NCBI RefSeq assembly: GCF_026262505.1
Contig: NC_067206.1
Location: 20,419,319-20,483,318, forward strand
Source of the DNA: Trichomonas vaginalis G3
Taxonomy: Eukaryota > Parabasalia > Trichomonadida > Trichomonadidae
Length of the DNA stretch: 64,000 nt
Direction: 5' to 3'
Part shown: in pieces, positions 46,370 to 57,137 of the stretch
Position numbering within the stretch: position 1 is the stretch's first letter
How the letters are laid out: each line of letters starts with the position of its first letter
Made by a program: the position numbers and the translations under genes
Notes under the pieces: model-generated
Databases searched by the model: none
What the model was told of the DNA's origin: nothing
Seen by the model: the letters and a program-made list of their open reading frames with translations, nothing else

Positions 46370-47899
46370 ACAATAAATCCAACTATTCTATATTTTTACC
46401 CATATGAAATGTACGCCGCTCAGAATATAACGCCAACAGTTTTGGATGCCATGAATGGAAATGTTTCCGAATGGTATAACGAATGCGACAATGCCATTAG
46501 AAGGTCAGAAATAGTTCCTGGAACTTACGAATATACAACTGCTGTTTCTTATGGAAATGTAGGTGAGTTTGGAGAAGGTTCTTCAACAACAGTAGATATT
46601 GCTTGCGACAGGTTTCATATATTTCTATTGACAACTCATTCTTATACGTGGAACAAGACATTGAAATAAAACCTTCTGCCAAGTTGTCTGACAAGAAAGG
46701 TTGCAATGGAATTTTCTATGTCGGATACCAATATGCTCCAGAAGTTTTCATGGGATATAAGATATATTCTAACTCTGACTTAGTTCAAACAGTAACATGG
46801 GCAAACTATGAATGGTTCGCTTTGAGAAACTCAGTACAACCACAAGCTAGAGAACAAACAGACCAGTATGCAACTATTGAGAAAATAAGAAGACTTGACC
46901 CTAACGTTCCAGGAGTTTATGTTGACCTTTCTGGACAAACTGCAGCAGCAGTAACCAAAGTAAAACTGAAACTTAGAGTTCCTTTGTCATCTTTCCTCAT
47001 CTTCAGGTTTTTAAGATACTTGCCAAACTGGGCAGGAAAAATTTCTATCGAACTTACTCCAAGCAAAAATAACTTAGTCATTGCACCAACACAAGACCCA
47101 TTCACTCTTACAGACGTAGGGAACAAATAAAACGTCATTCGCCGAATTTTGCAAAGACAAAGTTGACTTAGACTTTGGTTTCTCAAACCTCAACACTGAA
47201 GTAAACTATTATTTCAATGCTGCTGGAACTGCTTGGGACCCAGTTAAGTTCACATGCGAAAAATTTGAATGCAAGAGAATAGAAAGCAGACTTGCAGTCT
47301 ATATGTTGGACCCAGATATTTCAAATGCTTTAGCTGCCAAATATATTGCAGTTCCACTTATGTTCCCTATACACCAAATATCTGTCAAAGACTTTGCAGG
47401 TGAAGTTGGAAACCAAAGTGCTGACCCAGGTGCAAGAACAGATATTGCTTTAACAACTGCAATGAAACATGCAGATACTATGTTTGTACTGTTCAGACGA
47501 ACTATAAATGACTATTCTTGTTTCTACAACCCCGGTATTAAATATCATATAAACATAGATGGCAAATATTATCCAAGAGAAGAATATTCTACAGTTGAGG
47601 ATATGAGGTCATACAACTTGACATTAGATGCTATGAACTTTAACAACAACTTCACAACAACCATTAACCCTGAAATGCAAAGTTCTATTATGCCATATGT
47701 GAAAGTATGGACTCATACAGGAGGTCAAAAAACTCAATATACAAATGGAGACCGTTCAAACTTTTGGCTTGGCATTCCATTTGCTGACTCAGAAGACTTT
47801 ATGGGTGGTATTTCAACTGTTGGTACTGTACAAATACAATATACTGGTGACAGAGACGGTCCAGATGAATTGAAGCAAAGAAGTTTACAAAACCAATAG
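46370..47899 (+). pseudogene. MCP: major capsid protein of E3, broken
   Basis: Coding signal of about 500 residues with about three breaks. The N-terminal part starts around YAAQNITPTVLDAMNGNVSE; the centre has the capsid motif LKLRVPLSSFLIFRFLRYLPNWAGKISIEL, which matches the E1 capsid (FHIPIKIDLRRFLILNNIRFLPAFAGNLQL). The C-terminal 198 residues are open (VPLMFPIHQISVKDF ... MLDPDISNALAAKY). A double-jelly-roll capsid homologue, no longer readable as one protein. Confidence 0.75.
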
Positions 47900-47905
47900 C
47901 ACTTT

Positions 47906-48324
47906 TCACGGAAGATGCTCTTTTGAAGATTCGTTCGATGAAACCTGCTGGGGCTCCTCAGATTGGCATAACGACAGCTTCCATCGAGCAGATTTTGGCA
48001 GCAGGTCAGTAAGTTGTTCTTGAACTGACTTCTCTCCGTCAAATATTGACAGTACGCCAGTTTTGACATAATATTGTATTATAAACTTTCCTTTAGAAAT
48101 ATCTGTAAGTTTTGAAGTTATATTTTTGTCTGCTTCAAGAACTTTCACCATTTCAGTTATACCAACTTTCTTTGCTTTATGAAAATATTTTGGTTCAGCA
48201 AAGACTGCTATTCTATAACATTTTCCATTGTTTGTGTAAAGAACTATTCTGTCAATGTATTTGTATTGTTTGTGTGTGTAAACTTTTTCTGCTTCAATTC
48301 GAAGAGATACTCGAATACGTCCAT
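47906..48324 (-). pseudogene. small E3 gene, unknown
   Basis: 81 residues are open (MVKVLEADKNITSKLTDISKGKFIIQYYVKTGVLSIF), with coding-type sequence reaching an ATG at 48,324; about one break. It ends next to the capsid stop and is divergent from the CCG gene with an 18-bp gap. No family recognised. Confidence 0.45.
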
Positions 48325-48342
48325 CTTTTTATTCTAAGTAAA
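48325..48342. promoter_or_regulatory. bidirectional mini-promoter (18-bp divergent gap)
   Basis: CTTTTTATTCTAAGTAAA between two divergent ATGs; nearly the same as the gap at 62,588 (TTTTATTCTAGATAAAAT), in a different gene pair. Confidence 0.55.
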
Positions 48343-48923
48343 ATGTCATTTCCGAAAAATAGAAGCGTAAGTGTTTCAAAAGGTTTAATGGCGGTGGCAG
48401 ATGTGAAGTTAAATTCACCAACTCAAACAAACAGTCAAAGTGTTGTTGTCAATGTCAAAGAAGAGATGTTGAAGTGGGGAAACCATACGAAGACGAAGAT
48501 GGTATAACAATTGTTCCTGTAAAAGAACAACCAACATATCCTGAAGTTAGCAGAGACTTAAGTTCTGTTGCAGATATTCGAAACGACTACCAACAACTGA
48601 AAGACAAACTTCAAACTCAGGAGAAGATTTGTCAAGCTTTAGGTATAATGTTAAACTTGGTCGAACACAACCCTGTAAAAGTGAACTCATATGTCATTGC
48701 ACCTCATGAAGTTTTGAAAGAACTATTGAAACTTTTGACAGAGGCAGACGATATAAACATCAAAGAAATAGAACCCGACATTAGTTGCTGTGGTGTTTCA
48801 TATAATGTCATTGACAAGATATACGTTATGAAAGGAGGTGAAACGTTGAACTTAAAATATAGTTTCCCAGACGTTATAAAAATATTTGACGACCACAACA
48901 TTTCATTAAAATTTATTTGCTAA
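48343..48923 (+). pseudogene. conserved Maverick 'CCG' protein (E3 copy)
   Basis: Starts MSFPKNRSVSVSKGLMAVAD and has a disordered N-terminal part; the C-terminal domain (open from 48,474) contains IEPDISCCGVSYNVIDKIYV and a final helix VIKIFDDHNISLKFI. About one break. Third member of the family at 14,442 and 33,323, again followed by the family A gene as in E2's neighbourhood. Confidence 0.65.
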
Positions 48924-48941
48924 GTAAATGGCAGAAGACAT

Positions 48942-49728
48942 ATGGTTTATACTATTACGACTAAAAACCCTGAGTCATATAATTCTATAACAACAAACTT
49001 ACAAAGTCCTCAAGGACGATATTGTAAACTAACCTTAAACACAATGACGACTAAAGCCTGTTTTGCTCTTTTGACACCAGAAGATTTTATTGTTGTGAAT
49101 GGTAAAAAATACTCCTTTGAAGATACTTACTCAGATATACCACCAACAGGTTTTGTTGACTTATTTAATACTTTAAGGACGAGTGTAACATGTGCTGCAA
49201 CTAGAGCAGGTTTCATTATGTTTGGATGTCCGACTGAGTTTACTATAAACAATATGAGCTATAATACAAAACTTATATCTGGTTTTTACTACCAACAGTT
49301 TCCTATAACAGGAAAAGGTGTCATACAAGGAATGTCTATTCCATTGACTTTAAGCACACCTATTTATATATTGTTTCAAACTTAGGTTCAAAGTGTTATT
49401 CGAATGTCGACAGAAACTACTATGACCAAAAGATACTTATGCGTATAAACAACACTTTCTCTGCTGGTTTGCCTATTGTTCATTCGAATGCAGATTTTCA
49501 GCTTAGTGAACTCAAACACTTTGGCAAGTAAACTTAACCTTAGTTGACGCAAACTTTGTTCCTGTAAAACTTTTATGTCCTATGTATTTGTCAATGACGG
49601 CAGAAAGTTTCGAATTGGAAGATGCAACTGGTGAAAGTATTGTATTACAAGAACAACTTCAACAACAAATAGCTCAAGAACAACAAATAGCTCAAGAACA
49701 ACAAATGCAACAAAATAGCTCAAGAATA
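48942..49728 (+). pseudogene. conserved Maverick virion protein, family A (E3 copy)
   Basis: 147 residues are open, starting MVYTITTKNPESYNSITTNLQSPQGRYCKLTLN, which aligns with the start of the 5946 protein (MYYLQSTDPNNYGTIQF...GHPSKIKM). Coding signal continues to a Gln-rich end (QEQQIAQEQQ) near 49,728; about two breaks. Candidate penton/minor capsid. Confidence 0.55.
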
Positions 49729-49758
49729 AAAAAAATATTTTTTTTTATTTTTATAAAA

Positions 49759-50990
49759 ATGTACAGAATAGATGTTTCAGATTTTTATGACTTCCAAGCA
49801 TTCAGAAATATGTGTCCATTTCGAGACTATAACAAAGCAGTCGAGAATTTGAAACGTTTAGTCATTTATGTCGACTCTGCCCCAGAATGTTATGTTATGA
49901 AAGAATGGGATGTAGTCTTTAACAAACCTAAAGCGACAATAGTTTCAGAACAAGAATGTAACAGAAACTTAAGAAAATAAAAGTCGTACAAGTTGGCATG
50001 AAGATGTTAGATGCTTGGGATATCTTATTGTCAAAGTTAGAAGATTTTTCAGTTCGAGGTATAAAGTTCTATACACCTTCTCCAAACTTCTATTCTATCT
50101 TCACTGGATATAAATACGAACAAGTAGAATGGAAAGAAAATATTATAGAAGCTTGGTTAGACCATGTCAAAGAAATTATATGCAATGGAAACGAAAGAGT
50201 CTATGAGTATATCTTATGTTGGTTTGCAAACATCTTACAACATCCAAGTGCTAAAAATGAAACTGCTCTCATTATAATTGGAAAACAAGGAACAGGTAAG
50301 AACACTTTCTTTACAGATATTTATGCAAACTGTTAGAGGGCTATTCGAACCGAATATGACAAACTTAGAAAACATCTGCGGTAAATTTAACTCTTCAATA
50401 GAGAATATGAAACTTATAGTATGTAACGAACTTCAAAGTATAGATACAACAAAAGTTTTGAACTCAGATGCTTTGAAGAGTCTTATAACAGACAAAGTTG
50501 GAGTTGTTGAAAGAAATATAAAGACCAAAGAGTTTGTGAAAATGTTGCAAACTTCATTATGGTTTCAAACAATGCTGTTCCGATGAAGTTAGAAAGTTCT
50601 GACAGAAGATATGTAGTTGTCAGAACGTCAGAAGCTCATATGCAAGATACAGAATATTTTGACGACTTAGCAGAAACTTTGACATCTGACTTTTACAACC
50701 ACTTGTTCTCATATTTTATGACATTAGATATTTCAAAGTTCAATCCAAGACAAATTCCACATACCGAAGAGAGACAAACATTGTTAGAAGCAAACAAGAG
50801 TGTATATGAACTGTTCATAGATGAAACTGACTTTGAGTGTTTAGATGAAAGGTCATTGTACGATTCGTATAAACAATATTGTCAAGATATGGTTATATGA
50901 CAGCGTCTAAACGAACATTCTTGGCAAATGTCAAAAGTCTTTTAGATGTTCAGAATGGTGTATATACAAAGAAAAATTTTTCTGAGTAAA
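49759..50990 (+). pseudogene. superfamily 3 helicase of E3, broken
   Basis: Walker A is ALIIIGKQGTGKNTFFTD (GKQGTGKN), near 50,262-50,315. The SF3 motif B strand is KLIVCNELQSID and motif C region follows, with SLITDKVGVVERNIKTKEF typical of D5-like/parvovirus-type helicases. The C-terminal part has a helical bundle with HTEERQTLLEANKSVYELF. The reading has about four breaks. Polintons usually rely on the polymerase alone; an SF3 helicase is found in some lineages and related virophages. It fits a replication role for the dyad arrays nearby. Confidence 0.85.
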
Positions 50991-51054
50991 TTTTAAAAAA
51001 AATATTTTTTTATCCGATAGAAAAGATGCAAAATTCATCTCAGTAAACAAGTAC

Positions 51055-51443
51055 ATGTCAGGACTTAAAGAAGAACTAGACCCATTCACATATTTGAATG
51101 TTTACTTCTACCATTTTGAAAAGTCTTCATTCAGCAAAGTTTGGAACATCGAACCAGTTAAGTTTGCTATTGTGACTAAAAATGGTGCGAAATTTGAAGA
51201 CTTAGACATAGAAGGTTTGTTAGCAGTCAAAGAAAGTTTTGACAGAAGGTTCTCAAAACTAAAGAAGGCAAAGCATACAAACTTGTTATACCTTATGAAC
51301 CAAAGAAAGCAGACGACTATGAATATTATGAGTCTAAAGTTGTAGAAGTTCAAGGTAAATTGGGTAAAAAGATTTTAGAGTCTAAGCCAGTGTTTGCTCC
51401 TAAAGAGGAAGAGAACATTGACATTGACCCAGAAATGTTCTAA
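51055..51443 (+). pseudogene. conserved Maverick 'EENIDIDPE' protein (E3 copy)
   Basis: 96 residues are open (MSGLKEELDPFTYLNVYFYHFEKSSF...), and the coding signal goes on to an acidic end with NIDIDPEMF, like the end of the 9738 protein; about one break. Overlaps the convergent gene at 51,375. Function unknown. Confidence 0.5.
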
Positions 51444-51908
51444 AAATAAAATTTTATTTTTACATGTCAAATTTCTTTTTCTCTCTGGTTCAGGTTCTTT
51501 CTTCTCTTCTTCTACTTTCTTTTCTTTCTTTTCTCTCTTCTTCTTTTCTGGTGGAGTTATGTCAAATTTCTCAGAACCATATTTTTGTAAAAGTTCTTTG
51601 TCCTTTAATAGCTCTTCTATTCTGTTTTCTATTTCATCTTCAAGAACAGCGCATGTGTCTTCTTTGCATTCTAAGAAGTTTTGTTGGACTTCATCTCTCC
51701 AAGAGGCGTCATCTCTGTCAACAAGTCTGTCATTGACAAATTTTAAGACTTCTCTGCTTAATGTTTTATGGTTCTTGTCATATTCCCAGAAACAGAACTT
51801 TAGAACAAATTCACCTTTCTTGTTTACACTATGTAAGATTTTATGGTCGACAGATGTTTTGCTGTCGAAAAGCTTGTCTCGAATATAGATGGCGAAATCG
51901 CTAGACAT
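51375..51908 (-). CDS. charged E3 protein, unknown
   Basis: 177 residues starting MSSDFAIYIRDKLFDSKTSV. A folded-looking N-terminal 100 residues (GEFVLKFCFWEYDKNHKTLSREVLKFVND) leads to a Lys/Glu-rich tail (PEKKKREKKEKKVEEEKKEPEP), and a hydrophobic C-terminal end that overlaps the convergent gene and may not be real. It is divergent from the ATPase gene (36-bp gap). No family recognised. Confidence 0.5.
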   Translation of the reverse strand: MSSDFAIYIRDKLFDSKTSVDHKILHSVNKKGEFVLKFCFWEYDKNHKTLSREVLKFVNDRLVDRDDASWRDEVQQNFLECKEDTCAVLEDEIENRIEELLKDKELLQKYGSEKFDITPPEKKKREKKEKKVEEEKKEPEPERKRNLTCKNKILFLEHFWVNVNVLFLFRSKHWLRL

Positions 51909-51944
51909 TTTCTAAAAGATAAAAATTTTAATTTTTCTAAAAAT

Positions 51945-52818
51945 ATGTTAGAAAAAAAGTTTGCTGACATTGACAAAAAATTTGAGAATGTTTTAAACAA
52001 GAACAAGAGGAAGTTGGAAAATGCTCAGATAAAACCATACATGACAAGTTCTTATTTGCTCAGAATGGTATAACAGGTCTAATTGCACCACCTGGGTCGG
52101 GTAAGACTTTCACTTATCTTAAAATGGCTGCACAACAACAAGAACTAGATGAGAAGAACCCATTCTATGAGTTAGTTGTCATTTGTAGTACTTCTGGTCA
52201 ATTTGACCAAACCGTCAATTCGTTCAAAGATATTATAAAGAAGTCTAAGTTAGTATGTATAAAGACTCTGAGTTGTTAGATTGGATAAAGAAGTACCAAA
52301 GAAGAGTTTTGAAGTACAATGCTATAAATGAGTATATAAATTCGAAGTTTAAAGACCCAAATGAGGAAATGCAGAGAATATTAGAAAGAAACACTTCAGA
52401 AACAAACAGAAAGAGATAGAATACATTTCGAAGAAATTGCAATCTTACGATTGGAAGACTTACCCTCATAGATGTCTTCTTATCTTAGATGACTTTGCTT
52501 CTCATCCTTTGTTAAAGAAACAGAGAACAAGATATGTGTCGAATTCTTAAGAAGCTCAGACACTTTAACATCTCAGTTGTCATTTGTGTACAGACAGCAA
52601 AGAGTTTAAGTAAGGATGTAAAGAGAATACTTACTGACATTATACTTTTCCCCGGATTGTCCGAAGACGATTTCATGGAACTTATGAAAGAGTCCATGGC
52701 AGGTAAGTTTGACAGACATGAACTATGGGAGAAGTACAAAGTCATACAAGACCCTCATACTTCTTTCAGAATTCATATCTACGCGAACAAAGTTCAAATT
52801 GTAAAAAGTCAAGCTTGA
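51945..52818 (+). pseudogene. ATPase: packaging ATPase of E3, broken
   Basis: Walker A LIAPPGSGKTFTYL lies near 52,078-52,119 and Walker B CLLILDDFA near 52,475-52,500. The last 94 residues are open (MCRILKKLRHFNISVVICVQTAKSL...) and match the E1 ATPase's VRHYNYTVVIMCQTWRHI and SMIEQSGATEDWEELWNKYKEL regions (FMELMKESMAGKFDRHELWEKYKVI). About three breaks. A32/FtsK-type packaging ATPase. Confidence 0.8.
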
Positions 52819-52904
52819 AAAATGTAAGTGTTTAGTCTTTAGTCTTGTTGTGGTGCTGGGGCTGTCGGTTCTTCTGGCTTTGGAATGGACATTCAGGGAG
52901 GAAC

Positions 52905-53240
52905 GTCGGACATTCGTTTGTGTCCTGTCGGAAGGAAGAACTTTTTCTGTCGGAAGGAAAAGAAACTTTTTCTGTCGGAAGGAAAAATTTTCTGTCGTTC
53001 GACCAAAAAGTTCTTCTCAATTTTCGAAAATTTGAATGGTTACGGACGAACAAACAGGAAAATTTTTTCGTTTACGGAAACAACAGGAAAATTTTTTCCA
53101 GTTGTCAGGAAATTTTTTTCCAGTTGTCGGGAAATTTTTTCCAGTTGTCGGGAAATTTTTTTCTTGTCGATGGAAGGGACTCGGAATGTCGGATGGAAGG
53201 AACTCGGAATGTCGGATGGAAGGACTCGGAATGCCAGAAG
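52905..53240. repeat. dyad-repeat array (mixed units)
   Basis: Left part: three copies of a unit like CTGTCGGAAGGAA separated by A/T runs. Centre: 14-bp palindrome AATTTTCGAAAATT near 53,019-53,032, next to TTCTTCTCA. Right part: about four copies of CAGTTGTCGGGAAATTTTTT and three of GGAATGTCGGATGGAAGGA. Short readings on each side resemble the ends of the two genes next to the E1 array at 11,300 (a Pro/Ala-rich start to the left; DLTTIYLIELPEI to the right), so the arrays appear to hold equivalent positions with unrelated units. Confidence 0.7.
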
Positions 53241-53282
53241 GATTTGACAACAATTTACCTTATAGAGCTACCTGAGATCTGA

Positions 53283-53908
53283 AGTCAAGCGTAAAAATAA
53301 ACGCTTTACATGTATTTTTCAGCAAACTTCGTCAAATATTTTATAGCACTATCTATCTCATCTACTTCAAACGTTTCTTTACCTTTCGTGGAGCACCTAC
53401 ATTTTCTCAACTTTTCAAGTAGTTCTGTTTCAGCAGCTCTCATATCGTTAACGAACACACTTGACTCTATGACTATACTGTCATATCTTTTAGTTATATT
53501 ATATGTTCTTCCTATCTTATATCTTTTTGTATTGAAGTCCTTCGTTTCTGAACGATGTAAAGTAAGCCTTCACTGCAACGTTCCGTATCGAATGAACCAT
53601 ATGTTATGAAGTTATATCCAACAACTGGGTCTAACCATAACAAAAATTGGTATAAGACTTTTGTCTATAAGATATGCTCTTGTTCCATGAAATGCTACTG
53701 ATATCATAAGCTCAGGATTTCTTGTCAAAATTTTCTGAGTAGAAGCAATTCTAACCCAGTCGAATGCTTTCTTTCCAGATGGAGATATAATGTCTGACAA
53801 AGAATATTTCTTGTATTTCTTTGAGTATCTTACGTTTAAATCACCAATTCGAACCACTTTGGTGTCATTGTCTATCTTTCTAACTGTTTCAAACTCAATG
53901 TTTGTCAT
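53283..53908 (-). pseudogene. E3 gene, unknown, broken
   Basis: 98 residues are open from MTNIEFETVRKIDNDTKVVRIGDLNVRYSKKYKKYSLSDIISPSGKKAFDWVR; coding-type sequence continues leftwards to about 53,283 with about two breaks. Beta-rich start. The leader contains a TTTTTTAAAAAACTAACTTTATTTTTT stretch also present before the gene at 54,870. No family recognised. Confidence 0.45.
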
Positions 53909-54016
53909 TTTCTGTTTCTTACATACAAAATAAAAAAAATTTTTTTTAAAAAACTAACTTTATTTTTTCTATCTTGTATCTTAAGGAAATTCATGAAATT
54001 TGGTCATTTTTTTCAC

Positions 54017-54268
54017 GATTTCAGGGATTTTTTTACGAAGTGTTAAAGTTCACTTGGTAAAAAAATAACAGTTATATAATGAAATTTGGTCATTTTTTCA
54101 CGATTTTCATGAGTTTTATGCAAGACCAAAAAAAGTCTAAATCGCAATTTTTTACGATTTTCATGTATAAAAGATATGATTTCAGGGATTTTTTTACGAA
54201 GTGTTAAAGTTCACTTGGTAAAAAAATAACAGTTATATAATGAAATTTGGTCATTTTTTCACGATTTT
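54017..54268. repeat. 91-bp direct repeat, two identical copies 161 bp apart
   Basis: Copies at 54,017-54,107 and 54,178-54,268, identical by eye, containing GATTTCAGGGATTTTTTTAC and TGAAATTTGGTCATTTTTTC. Origin unknown; recent duplication is likely. Confidence 0.85.
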
Positions 54269-54309
54269 AGGGTAGATGGTTTTTAGGTGTCACCAGGTCC
54301 CTCGTCCTC

Positions 54310-54359
54310 GTCAACTAACATCTTTTTGAAAATGGTGACAACATGACATTTTGACAACA
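54310..54359. repeat. left arm of a perfect 50-bp inverted repeat
   Basis: Reverse complement of 57,138-57,187. Weaker similarity extends outward (CGAGG-type units) and inward (ACTCATT/CGAAGAAGTCTTGACA-type strings). The 2.9-kb interior contains the 304-aa gene, all palindromic modules but one, and the 22-bp array. Confidence 0.88.
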
Positions 54360-54869
54360 ACACAGGAAATAAACTTCTTCGTATATGTTTTGTCATGATT
54401 TCATCGAAATGAGTGTAAATGTTTTGTCAAGACTTCTTCGTAATGAGCGTAAATCAGACAAAAATATATTTTATGTTAGAAGGTTAGATCTAACCTCATT
54501 TCTAACCTCTTTTCTAACATGGTCTAAAACACACAAAACTCATGAAATTTCATACAGAATTCAATAAAAATATATTTTAGGTGAAGAGGTGAGATCTCAC
54601 CTGTTTTCTCACCTCTTTTCTAACCTCTTTTCTAACATGGTCTAAAACACACAAAACTCATGAAATTTCATACAGAATTCAATAAAAATATATTTTAGGG
54701 TAGAAGGTGAGATCTAACCTCTTTTCTAACCTCTTTTCTAACCTCTTTTCTAACATGGTCTAAAACACACAAAACTCATGAAATTTCATACAGAATTCAA
54801 TAAAAATAAAGTTTATGTTAGAAGGTTAGATCTAACCTCATTTCTAACCTCTTTTCTACCCCAGTTATT

Positions 54870-55784
54870 TTATAAGCGTTTTACATGGTAAACGTTATGA
54901 ATTCGTGAGACTTTAAACAATTTTGTGGCTTCTATTTCTTCTGTCAGTATGTCAAAAGTTTTCACAATATTGAAAGTCTCTTTATATTTCTTCTTGACGT
55001 CAGATAGAAGGAAATCTTCTGCAGTTGGATAGTTTTTGTTCAGAAATTCTAACATGTCCATTTTATCTTCTGCTGGCTTCTCTACTTCTTTCTTTAAGTC
55101 AGCATAGTCGTTTCGCATACGTTCTATCTCTTTGACGGAGTAGTTATATTTCCTAATTGCCGCTTTACATTTAGAACATTGTGGGTTCATTTTAGCATTG
55201 TACATTGAAATTTGTCCTGCAAGTACAACTAAAGCGTCAATTGCTCTCTTCATCTCAAACATAGCGGGTCTTATTTGTTCGTTCCATACCTTACCTCTTC
55301 TATCTTTATCTCTTATCTGCCATACACATTCAGCAACTAACGAAACAAAGTTGTCGTAGGTCTTAAATTCTTCAGATTTATATATGTCAGAGATGTTCTT
55401 ATATACCATGTCGCAATCTTTGTCCATGACTTTGTGGTTGCAATGAAATCCTAGAAACTCATAGTTTACCTTACGTATGAACTTCTTTATTTCTACCGAG
55501 TCAGTTGCTTTGACTTCAATTTCATCGAATTCAGGAATAGTGAGCTTTTGTTGTTGGATTTCAGGAAGTTTAGGTAGATGGTCGATGAGGTCCTGCATTT
55601 CATAAAGATATTGTTCATTTGTTTCATCTTTCGCAGTGCAATCTAAATCTCCTTGGAGAAGTTCCTGCTTTATCTTCTGGATTTCTGTCTCAAAAGTATA
55701 TGAAGAAGGAATGAAGCTTTTCATCTCTACTAACATTGAAGTTGGGTTCATGACTAAAGAGTTTGGTGAAGTTGTTGCTAACAT
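54870..55784 (-). CDS. 304-aa protein within the palindrome tract, putative DNA-binding
   Basis: Open, 304 residues. It is charged and largely helical, with CxxC-type cysteines (FHCNHKVMDKDCDMVY near 135; NPQCSKCKAAIRKY near 207) and a C-terminal segment (TAEDFLLSDVKKKYKETFNIVKTFDILTEEIEATKLFKVSRIHNVYHVKRL; last part near 260-304) that resembles a winged-helix DNA-binding domain. It has no capsid or polymerase features. It sits exactly between the left (reversed) and right groups of palindromic modules. The function is unknown; binding to the modules is a hypothesis. Confidence 0.6.
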   Translation of the reverse strand: MLATTSPNSLVMNPTSMLVEMKSFIPSSYTFETEIQKIKQELLQGDLDCTAKDETNEQYLYEMQDLIDHLPKLPEIQQQKLTIPEFDEIEVKATDSVEIKKFIRKVNYEFLGFHCNHKVMDKDCDMVYKNISDIYKSEEFKTYDNFVSLVAECVWQIRDKDRRGKVWNEQIRPAMFEMKRAIDALVVLAGQISMYNAKMNPQCSKCKAAIRKYNYSVKEIERMRNDYADLKKEVEKPAEDKMDMLEFLNKNYPTAEDFLLSDVKKKYKETFNIVKTFDILTEEIEATKLFKVSRIHNVYHVKRL

Positions 55785-55975
55785 GTTCTTACAATAAAAA
55801 TAAAAAATATTTTTTTAAAAAAACTAACTTTATTTTTTATGTTTTTTGTGAAAGTGTCAAAACTCATGAATTTCGAGAGTTTTCTACGATGTTAGAAATG
55901 AGGTTAGAAAACATGTTAGAAAACGTGTTAGATCTAACATGCTAACATAAAATATATTTTTTGGTGGTACGTCGG

Positions 55976-56312
55976 ACATTGTTCTGAAACAGTACAAATA
56001 TTGTTCTGAAACAGTACAAATATTGTTCTGAAACAGTACAAATATTGTTCTGAAACAGTACAAATATTGTTCTGAAACAGTACAAATATTGTTCTGAAAC
56101 AGTACAAATATTGTTCTGAAACAGTACAAATATTGTTCTGAATCAGAACAAATATTGTTCTGAATCAGAAAATTTTTCTCACAAATTGAGAGCTTTGACG
56201 GGAAATATTGTTCTGAATCAGAACAAATATTGTTCTGAAACAGTACAAATATTGTTCTGAAACAGTACAAATATTGTTCTGAAACAGTACAAGACTAGTT
56301 CTGAAACAGAAC
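55976..56312. repeat. 22-bp dyad array, 14 units, with central interruption
   Basis: Unit ACAAATATTGTTCTGAAACAGT; each has the dyad GTTCTG-AAA-CAG(A/T)AC, perfect in some units (GTTCTGAAACAGAAC at the right end). Nine units, then a 30-bp non-repeat block (56,173-56,199: TTTTTCTCACAAATTGAGA...) with its own dyad TCTCA-CAAAT-TGAGA, then five units. The block is a near match to the one interrupting the E1 array. The 22-bp spacing is about two helical turns. Confidence 0.88.
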
Positions 56313-57137
56313 AATGGACAACATCGAGCCATTCATGAAAATTCAAGAGTTTTCTACGATGTTAGAAAAAATGTTAGAAAACGTGTTAGATCTAACATGC
56401 TAACATAAACTTTATTTTTCAATACTTTTTCTATCTTAAGGAAATTCATGAAATTTCAAGAGGGTAGAAAACAGGTTAGAAAACAGGTTAGATCTAACCT
56501 TCTACCCTAAAATATATTTTTGGTGTAAATTTCATGAGTTTTCTACGAGGTTAGAAATGAGGTTAGAAATGAGGTTAGATCTCACCTCTTCACCTAAAAT
56601 ATATTTTTGGGTCCTTTACGCTCATTACGATGAAGAAGTCATGAAAATTCAAGAGGGTAGAAATGAGGTTAGAAATGAGGTTAGATCTAACCTTCTACCC
56701 TAAATTATATTTTTGGTGTAAATTTCATGAGTTTTCTACGAGGTTAGAAATGAGGTTAGAAAACAGGTTAGAAAACAGGTTAGATCTAACCTTCTACCCT
56801 AAATTATATTTTTGGTGTAAATTTCATGAGTTTTAGACCATGTTAGAAAACAGGTGAGAAAACAGGTGAGATCTAACATGCTAACATAAAATATATTTTT
56901 ATTGAATTCAGAACAAAACTCAAGAATTTTGGTTGAAAAAACAGGTGGAGCCAAAAGTGGCTCGACCTCAAAACAAGCATTTTGTGAAGAATATAGCAAC
57001 CGCCAGAATTCCGGCGGTTGGTTTTTATACAAAATTCAACAGGTGAGAAAACAGGTGAGATCTCACCTGTTCACCTAAAATATATTTTTGGTTCATTTAC
57101 ACTCGTTACGATGAAGAAGTCTTGACATTTTCCCGAC

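Larger units (their letters stand above)
53909..54869. other. non-coding repeat tract, left part
   Basis: No gene. It holds a 91-bp direct repeat, the left arm of a 50-bp inverted repeat and four palindromic modules, each listed separately. Confidence 0.7.

Noticed and set aside
55884-56270. Minus-strand 128-aa reading over the 22-bp array
   Set aside because: Repeat-generated frame with a 66-bp (3 x 22) translation period; no other coding support.
55976-56312. CRISPR array
   Set aside because: Units are contiguous with no unique spacers, and the organism is a eukaryote.
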